Assembly (NCBI GenBank): GCA_965652575.1
Contig: CBFGWQ010000012.1
Span: 1 to 39,238, forward strand
Origin: Arenibacter sp965652575
GTDB taxonomy: Bacteria > Bacteroidota > Bacteroidia > Flavobacteriales > Flavobacteriaceae
Direction: 5' to 3'
DNA length: 39,238 nucleotides
Under the pieces are notes generated by a model. It searched no databases. It worked only from the letters and a program-made list of their open reading frames with translations, and was not told where the DNA came from. Shown in pieces: positions 34,255 through 39,238 of the stretch. A program made the translations under genes and the position numbers. Within the stretch, counting starts at the first letter, position 1. Every line of letters begins with the position of its first letter.

Positions 34255-34614
34255 TTATCTTTTGGATTTAAGTATTATGGTCACTTCCTGTACATCCCCA
34301 CCAATAGGCGGGTTGATTTTAGAGACCGCCACTTTTGCTTTTTTGGCTATGGGTATTTCGGCAAATATTCTATTTAGAATACGTTGTGCCACATGTTCCA
34401 ACAATTTGGAAGGAACGGCCATTTCTTCCTTTACAATATAATTTATATGCACATAATCAACCGTTTCCGAAAGTTTATCGGATTGTGAAGCCTTTTTTAA
34501 GTCGGCATCCACTTCAATATTTACTTGGTAATCGCTTCCAATTATAGTTTCTTCCTTGAGACAACCATGATTGGCATATACTTTTATATTCCTTACCCTT
34601 ATTTTTCCCAACAC
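34255..34614 (-). CDS. folB: Dihydroneopterin aldolase
   Basis: A 119-residue enzyme of folate synthesis that cleaves 7,8-dihydroneopterin to 6-hydroxymethyl-dihydropterin and glycolaldehyde in the cytoplasm. Length is normal. Recognisable parts are IRVRNIKVYANHGCLKEE (catalytic Glu region), ETVDYVHINYIV (conserved Tyr), LLEHVAQRIL (pterin-binding Glu) and VAVSKINPPIGGDV (catalytic Lys in KINPP). No other folate genes are adjacent. tRNA-Cys follows 50 nt downstream. Confidence 0.94.
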   Translation of the reverse strand: MLGKIRVRNIKVYANHGCLKEETIIGSDYQVNIEVDADLKKASQSDKLSETVDYVHINYIVKEEMAVPSKLLEHVAQRILNRIFAEIPIAKKAKVAVSKINPPIGGDVQEVTIILKSKR

Positions 34615-34854
34615 ATTATTAATTTGTACAAAATTATATCAATCTAAACTTAACAAAGGAATTTTTAATGTTTTTTTAATGGTGCATGTTTAAGGAAAGG
34701 TGACTTTACGTTGGAAGTGGCCCTTCCTATCTGCTCCTTTGGGCAAACCACCTGCCTTTTTTAATGGAAGGAACTGAAATTCTGCTAAAATGAAGCTTTG
34801 AACATTCTACTTTAGACTATTAGGAGCATAAAGTAAATGATGACATCCCCCCTG

Positions 34855-34870
34855 CCCCCTTCAAAGGGGG
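34855..34870. repeat. REP-like hairpin of C-run / G-run type
   Basis: CCCCCTT and AAGGGGG face each other across a 2-4 nt loop. Palindromes of this type are common in flavobacterial intergenic DNA. No T-run is adjacent. Confidence 0.55.
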
Positions 34871-34890
34871 AATAAATTAACTCCCAATCT

Positions 34891-34936
34891 ATTTTCAAAT
34901 CGATAAATCATCACATTAACAAATTGTTACATTAAT
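34891..34936. repeat. AT-rich dispersed repeat, copy 1
   Basis: Begins ATTTTCAAATCGATAAATCA and ends ATTGTTACATTAAT; the same beginning and end occur at 35051-35105. Confidence 0.55.
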
Positions 34937-35050
34937 ACTTTATTCCATTGGTACTAGACCAAACTACAATATTAAAGGTTGTATAGTTATACGGCCAAAT
35001 AGTTATGGAGTTAAGAAGTTATACGGTTATAAGGTAAGTGTTTATGGCCT

Positions 35051-35105
35051 ATTTTCAAATCGGTAAATTTTCAAATCATCAAATTAATACATTGTTACAT
35101 TTAAT
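35051..35105. repeat. AT-rich dispersed repeat, copy 2
   Basis: A longer version of 34891-34936 with an internal duplication of TTTTCAAATC. Its end overlaps the stop codon of the porP/sprF gene (35101-35103), so the gene ends in the repeat. Confidence 0.55.
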
Positions 35106-36051
35106 AGGTACATCTACAATTACTTATACCCTGGAAAAGGTCTACCCCAATGGTTACTACATGGGTACCGGTACTATAGCCCAATATTTCGTTAAGAATG
35201 ATCTGATAGGAATATCCGAAATAGAAATTACTTTTTTTAAGTCCGGCCAATGGAGCAATGTATAATGGCCGTCCTATTTGATCGTTTAAAAAACGGTAGG
35301 TAACACCGGCATAATAATAATCTTCAAAATCATACCATCTAAATTTTAGGTTTAAATCGGCTTCCGATCTGCCATCACTTTCAAATATTTTATATAAAAG
35401 AGATGGTTCTATTTCCATATTACTGTTTCTGGACTTCTTATATCGGTATCCGGTATAGGCATAAAAGTTTCTAAGTTTGTTGGGCTCATATATGGGATCA
35501 AAAATATATACGTCCTTATTGATAACGTTGGAAGCGTTTACACTGAAATAAAAGGAATTTTTACGGTACAAAAGACCTACGTCAAAGTTATGGTTGGATG
35601 TGGATCTATCATTGGTTACCCCTGGATCAAAACCGGCATCTATAAATTCTTCTACATCCAATCTGAATTGATTAAAATTATAGGAGATACCGAAGGATAA
35701 AAATTCATCCTCGTAACGGTCCAAGGTTAAATGGTGGGCAAAGGAGATACGTGCACCCTGTTGTTTTGTATACCCGTTGGAGTCATTGTACAGAAATAGT
35801 CCTACCCCTGATTTTTCCCCTAAGCGCATATCGGCCGCCAAGGACTGGGTTCTGGGTGCATCCTTAATTCCGACCCATTGTGCAAGTCCGTTCAACCTAA
35901 TTTTTATATGGTCACCAATACCTGCATAGGTTGGGGATAGTACAAAAGGATTGTCCGCCAAATATTGTGAAAGCTGGGGCGAATTAAGCTCTTGGGCACG
36001 GGTGATCAAGGTACTTAAAAGCAACACAAAAATTAATAGTTTACTGCGCAT
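35101..36051 (-). CDS. PorP/SprF-family outer-membrane protein of type IX secretion
   Basis: A 316-residue beta-barrel-type outer-membrane protein. Signal peptide at residues 1-19 (LLIFVLLLSTLITRAQE). The mature start QLSQYLADNPFVLSPTYAGIGDHIKIRLNGLAQWVGI is the PorP/SprF hallmark (Q-Y-x-N/D-P...NPA-AG pattern), followed by alternating amphipathic strands to the C-terminus. In Flavobacterium, SprF is needed for surface delivery of SprB; paralogues pair with their own adhesin. It starts 20 nt after the T9SS adhesin gene on the same strand, so it is the partner of that protein. Its last codons lie at the border of the AT-rich repeat. Confidence 0.93.
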   Translation of the reverse strand: MRSKLLIFVLLLSTLITRAQELNSPQLSQYLADNPFVLSPTYAGIGDHIKIRLNGLAQWVGIKDAPRTQSLAADMRLGEKSGVGLFLYNDSNGYTKQQGARISFAHHLTLDRYEDEFLSFGISYNFNQFRLDVEEFIDAGFDPGVTNDRSTSNHNFDVGLLYRKNSFYFSVNASNVINKDVYIFDPIYEPNKLRNFYAYTGYRYKKSRNSNMEIEPSLLYKIFESDGRSEADLNLKFRWYDFEDYYYAGVTYRFLNDQIGRPLYIAPLAGLKKSNFYFGYSYQIILNEILGYSTGTHVVTIGVDLFQGISNCRCTY

Positions 36052-36071
36052 CGTATTTTCGGTTAAGTTCT

Positions 36072-39000
36072 TTATCTATAAAGCGTGAAATGTCCAACAA
36101 ACTCCCTATCATCTTCCTCTCCCCTGAGTTTGATAATATACCAGTAATCGCCGGTTGGAAGTTCGGTATTATGATACATTCCATCCCATCCTTGGTCATT
36201 GAGACCCATTCTGTAAACCTCCCTACCATAACGGTCAAATATTATGGTTAGTATTTTTGGGAAGCCTTCTTGATTCCTTGGTCTCCAGAAATCATTTTGT
36301 CCATCAGCGTCCGGGGTAAAGAAATTGGGAATTTCAATATCAATGAATTCCATAAAGATTTCGGCAATGGCCTCACATCCGTTCTGGTCTACAACCCTTA
36401 CTTGGTGGGTTTTTGTTTCGGTTATGTAATGGGTATTGTCCGTACCATTGTCCTTGTCGTTAAAATAGAAGGTATACTCTTGTTGCCCGCCTGTGGCCAC
36501 CGCTGTTATTTCGTTGATATTTCCTTGGGTCAATGTAAGTACCAAGGGTTCAAAGTTTTCTATTTCAAAATCTATGGTAAATACACAACCATTGGCATGG
36601 GCTATGGCAATATAATGGTTGCCCGGAGCAATATTGGTAAAGTTGGGTTCCAAGACCATGTCATTTGGATCGGTGGAGTCCAGGGCATACATTACATTGG
36701 GGGCAACTGTTGCATCTTCCAGCACCAGATCAATGGAATTGTTGGGGATGTTGCCCGTACATTCATAGATCGGCGTTGCCGTTGCATTTAGGTTTACGCC
36801 CGGATCAATGGTTACCGCCATATTGATCATACAATCCTGTGCATCCTTAACGAATACGGCATACGTTCCTGCGGCCAGATCGGTAAATAGGGTCCTATCC
36901 AAGACAAAATCGCTATCCGTAGTAGAATTTATACTGGTTCTATAAGGTGCGGTTCCACCGGAAATGGTCAGGGAAATGGTCCCATCCTCACTACCGATAC
37001 ATATTTCCGGGGTGGTGGTAGGTACTGCGGTTATAATGGCCGGTTCTGTTATGGTATATCTCAATTGTTCAAAGCATCCATTAATATCCTGTGCAATTAC
37101 CGTATAGTTTCCTGGAGCCAGATCTGTAAATGTATTTACCGTATCAAATTTATCCAAGTCGGGCGAAATGGCATATTGATATCCACCGGAACCTCCGGTA
37201 AGGGATACGCTTATACTGCCATCATTGGCGCCATTACAAGTAACATCCGTAAAGGAATCGTCTACGACCAATGGGGTTGGTTCCGTGATTGTGTTTTCGT
37301 TGGATACCACTACACAATCATCACTGGTAGCCCTTACCCAGTAGCTGCCCATGGTGAGATTACTGAACTGCCCATTTATTTGAGGTCCGGCAATACTGTT
37401 CGTCAAAGCGGCATCGGTAAACAATTCATATCGGTAATTACCCAATCCCCCATCTGCCTTAGCTATCAATATAGCGGTATTGTCGCCATTACAGTTAATT
37501 ACAGCTGCGGAAGTATCCATAGTTATTGTTAAAGGGGCTATGGCATCTTCCTTTATTTCGTTGGACAGGATAGAACCACATCCAAAGTCGTCCTGTACAT
37601 AATATCTATAGGTGCCGGCAGGTACGGTAAACGTCATCCTATCGTTATTACCCTCGGTCATCGGGAAATAAGTGATCCCATCCAAGCTGTATTTGTAGGG
37701 GCCGGTACCGCCCGAAGCGGTCAGTTCCAATTGGGCGTCCAGGGTACAACTTAGGGCGCGGGTACGGATAAGGGTACCTACCACGTCATTGGGGTCGGAA
37801 ATAATAGCCTTTGGGGTTTCCATGCCACAGTTCCCTTCGTCGGTTACGGTAATGCTATAGATTCCCGAAGATAAATTGCCAAAGGTATTGCCCAATTGGG
37901 GTGCCGAGGTTTCCATAATAACGGTCCCTGTGGGGTCGTACACGTTCAAACGGTATCTTATGGTACCCAATCCGCCCGAATTAACGGTTGCAAAAACCAC
38001 TCCGTCACTATCCCCATAGCAAGTAAGTTCCACATCCGGGGAAATACTGGCCAGGATGGGATCGGGCTCGATTAAGGTAATGGTATCCACAAACGAACAT
38101 CCAAGGTCATCTATTACCGTTACGTTAAATGTTCCTGCCGATAAATCGTTGAACAAATAAGCGTATACCCCTGCTTGGGTAACTGTTTGGGTAGCAGAAG
38201 CAATGGTTATGGTATAAGGTCCTTTTCCACCGGACGGATCTACCAAAATACTGCCCTTGTCATTATCACAGCTAACATTGGATTCTTCGGATACAACAGC
38301 TGTAATAGGTGCTTCCGGGGACAAAATGGTCACTGCGTTGGAAGTATCGGAACAGAAGGTACTGTTCAGGTCGGTTTCCGTTATTTGAACATAATAACTT
38401 CCTCCCAGAAGATTATCGATTACTAAAGGAGTAGCGGTATTTCCGGACAGGATCCCGGAATAAGGGGTGCCATTGGCCAGGAATACCTGATAGTTGTACC
38501 CTCCGGTATAGTTGGCAATATCAACACTAAAACTGCCTCCGTTTACACTGTCGTTCAAACAGGTTTCATCAGTAGTTTTAATTGCGGTCACTTCAATAAC
38601 CTTGGGATCATTAACGGTATGGGTCGTAGTAATGATACAGCCTGTGTTTAGATTGGTTATGGTGATCACATAGTTGCCAACGCCCAAACCGGTAAATATT
38701 CCTGTTGCGTTGTTTGGGGCGGTATAGGCCGTATTGGGGCTTGTTATGGCAAATTCCAAATTGGCAACAGCAGCGGGGGCCCCTAATGTTGTGGTTACAC
38801 TTACCGTAATGTCTTCATCATTCCCATTACAGCTAACCCCATTATTGATAGTTACATCCGGATCGCTTATCCCCACAAAAGGAAGAATGGTAGCCGTTGT
38901 AGTATCGGAACAGCCCATATCGTCATAGACGGTAATGGTGTAATTGCCTCCTGCCAGATCAGTTTCCGTGTAGGATGGATTGCTACTGTCCTGAACCGGG

Positions 39001-39238
39001 GTACTTGGGTTTGCATCGTTTACAAACACATAGCGTACATAATTTTCGGACCCGCCGCTTACCAGACCGCTAAGGTCTATAGTAGCATAGTTGGTGGCGT
39101 TGCCGGTGGTACAGTTAAATTCAGAAACCAAGGGTGTACCAACGGCCATAGCGGCAATCGGTTGTGAAATGGTTTGGGTTGTTGTTGTAAAACACCCGTT
39201 ATCTCCTGTTACCCTAATGGTATAACCGGCACCCGTGG
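36072..39238 (-). CDS. Giant SprB-repeat adhesin with T9SS type B sorting domain (5' end outside window)
   Basis: The frame is open to the right edge, so the N-terminus is missing; 1,055 codons including the stop are inside. The visible part is a tandem of at least nine SprB-type repeats of about 75-105 residues, each with a Cys-rich start (CNGANDGSI, CIGSEDGTI, CYGDSDGVV, CNGDNTAIL) and an end like FTDLAPGNYTVIAQDINGC. The last about 85 residues (IPNFFTPDADGQNDFWRP ... IFDRYGREVYR ... WDGMYHNTELPTGDYWYII) form the gliding-motility-associated type B C-terminal domain, the export signal of type IX secretion. The protein should be a surface adhesin for gliding or attachment, with porP/sprF 20 nt downstream as its secretion partner. 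The Met at 39149 is an internal residue, not a start. Confidence 0.95.
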   Translation of the reverse strand, partial: TGAGYTIRVTGDNGCFTTTTQTISQPIAAMAVGTPLVSEFNCTTGNATNYATIDLSGLVSGGSENYVRYVFVNDANPSTPVQDSSNPSYTETDLAGGNYTITVYDDMGCSDTTTATILPFVGISDPDVTINNGVSCNGNDEDITVSVTTTLGAPAAVANLEFAITSPNTAYTAPNNATGIFTGLGVGNYVITITNLNTGCIITTTHTVNDPKVIEVTAIKTTDETCLNDSVNGGSFSVDIANYTGGYNYQVFLANGTPYSGILSGNTATPLVIDNLLGGSYYVQITETDLNSTFCSDTSNAVTILSPEAPITAVVSEESNVSCDNDKGSILVDPSGGKGPYTITIASATQTVTQAGVYAYLFNDLSAGTFNVTVIDDLGCSFVDTITLIEPDPILASISPDVELTCYGDSDGVVFATVNSGGLGTIRYRLNVYDPTGTVIMETSAPQLGNTFGNLSSGIYSITVTDEGNCGMETPKAIISDPNDVVGTLIRTRALSCTLDAQLELTASGGTGPYKYSLDGITYFPMTEGNNDRMTFTVPAGTYRYYVQDDFGCGSILSNEIKEDAIAPLTITMDTSAAVINCNGDNTAILIAKADGGLGNYRYELFTDAALTNSIAGPQINGQFSNLTMGSYWVRATSDDCVVVSNENTITEPTPLVVDDSFTDVTCNGANDGSISVSLTGGSGGYQYAISPDLDKFDTVNTFTDLAPGNYTVIAQDINGCFEQLRYTITEPAIITAVPTTTPEICIGSEDGTISLTISGGTAPYRTSINSTTDSDFVLDRTLFTDLAAGTYAVFVKDAQDCMINMAVTIDPGVNLNATATPIYECTGNIPNNSIDLVLEDATVAPNVMYALDSTDPNDMVLEPNFTNIAPGNHYIAIAHANGCVFTIDFEIENFEPLVLTLTQGNINEITAVATGGQQEYTFYFNDKDNGTDNTHYITETKTHQVRVVDQNGCEAIAEIFMEFIDIEIPNFFTPDADGQNDFWRPRNQEGFPKILTIIFDRYGREVYRMGLNDQGWDGMYHNTELPTGDYWYIIKLRGEEDDREFVGHFTLYR

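Larger units (their letters stand above)
34615..35100. other. Non-coding region with several decayed repeats between folB and porP
   Basis: No gene seen. It contains a C/G-run hairpin (34855-34870), two related AT-rich stretches (34891-34936 and 35051-35105) and, between them at 34980-35040, a degenerate run of GTTATA/GTTATACGG words. The promoter of folB should lie near 34615-34700. Confidence 0.55.

Noticed and set aside
35038..35265. 75-codon plus-strand frame between folB and porP
   Set aside because: More than half overlaps the 3' end of porP/sprF and the rest lies in the AT-rich repeat; no domain or signal is seen.
36270..36791. 173-codon plus-strand frame within the adhesin gene
   Set aside because: The minus strand encodes the type B sorting domain and SprB repeats in one long frame; the plus frame is a by-product of the repeats.

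Overview
The window is chromosomal DNA from a member of the Bacteroidota, most likely a marine Flavobacteriaceae close to Maribacter, Zobellia or Arenibacter. The evidence is a PorP/SprF protein paired with a SprB-repeat adhesin that ends in a type IX secretion type B sorting domain, Bacteroidota promoter elements (TTG, about 20 nt, TAnnTTTG), little use of Shine-Dalgarno sites, several Cys-anchored periplasmic lipoproteins, and flavobacterial protein versions throughout. The genus is inference.

Layout. 0.4-2.2 kb: lepA. 2.2-9.8 kb: four ion-coupled membrane transport genes on the minus strand (sodium:solute symporter, SLC13/DASS carrier with TrkA_C domains, CPA2 antiporter with a USP-like tail, CPA1 antiporter with a TrkA/RCK tail). 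10.0-14.6 kb: a metallo-beta-lactamase-fold hydrolase, a subtilase lipoprotein with a large insertion and an M1 metallopeptidase. 14.6-17.5 kb: a repeat-rich spacer, an unusual in-frame fusion of a DUF559 endonuclease-like domain to RNase P protein (RnpA), and an S41 C-terminal processing protease. 17.7-19.7 kb: an HGSNAT/NagX-like membrane protein and an SGNH hydrolase. 19.9-27.0 kb: a sugar-acid set made of a PQQ dehydrogenase with an internal heme c domain, a Gfo/Idh/MocA oxidoreductase, galactonate dehydratase, a GntP permease and a gluconolactonase-like lipoprotein. 27.0-29.5 kb: an NlpC/P60 lipoprotein, a small conserved hypothetical and an ElaA-like GNAT. 29.5-34.6 kb: an AT-rich spacer, rnr, a head-GIN protein, a LysE-type exporter, tRNA-Cys and folB. 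35.1-39.2 kb: porP/sprF and the 3' part of a giant T9SS adhesin gene that runs off the right edge.

The sugar-acid genes can be read as one pathway: oxidation of an aldose to its lactone in the periplasm by the PQQ dehydrogenase, lactone opening by the SMP-30 lipoprotein, aldonate import by GntP, and dehydration in the cytoplasm to a 2-keto-3-deoxy acid. The kinase/aldolase steps, a regulator and PQQ synthesis genes are not in the window.

The most unusual feature is a dispersed palindrome, TCCCGATAGCTATCGGGA, found four times exactly and twice in degenerate form. It sits in two contexts: a 45-bp REP-like unit that flanks the DUF559 domain and is translated as the linker of the DUF559-RnpA fusion, and a MITE-like element of about 180-240 bp with terminal inverted repeats, present in two copies (23.1 and 33.1 kb).
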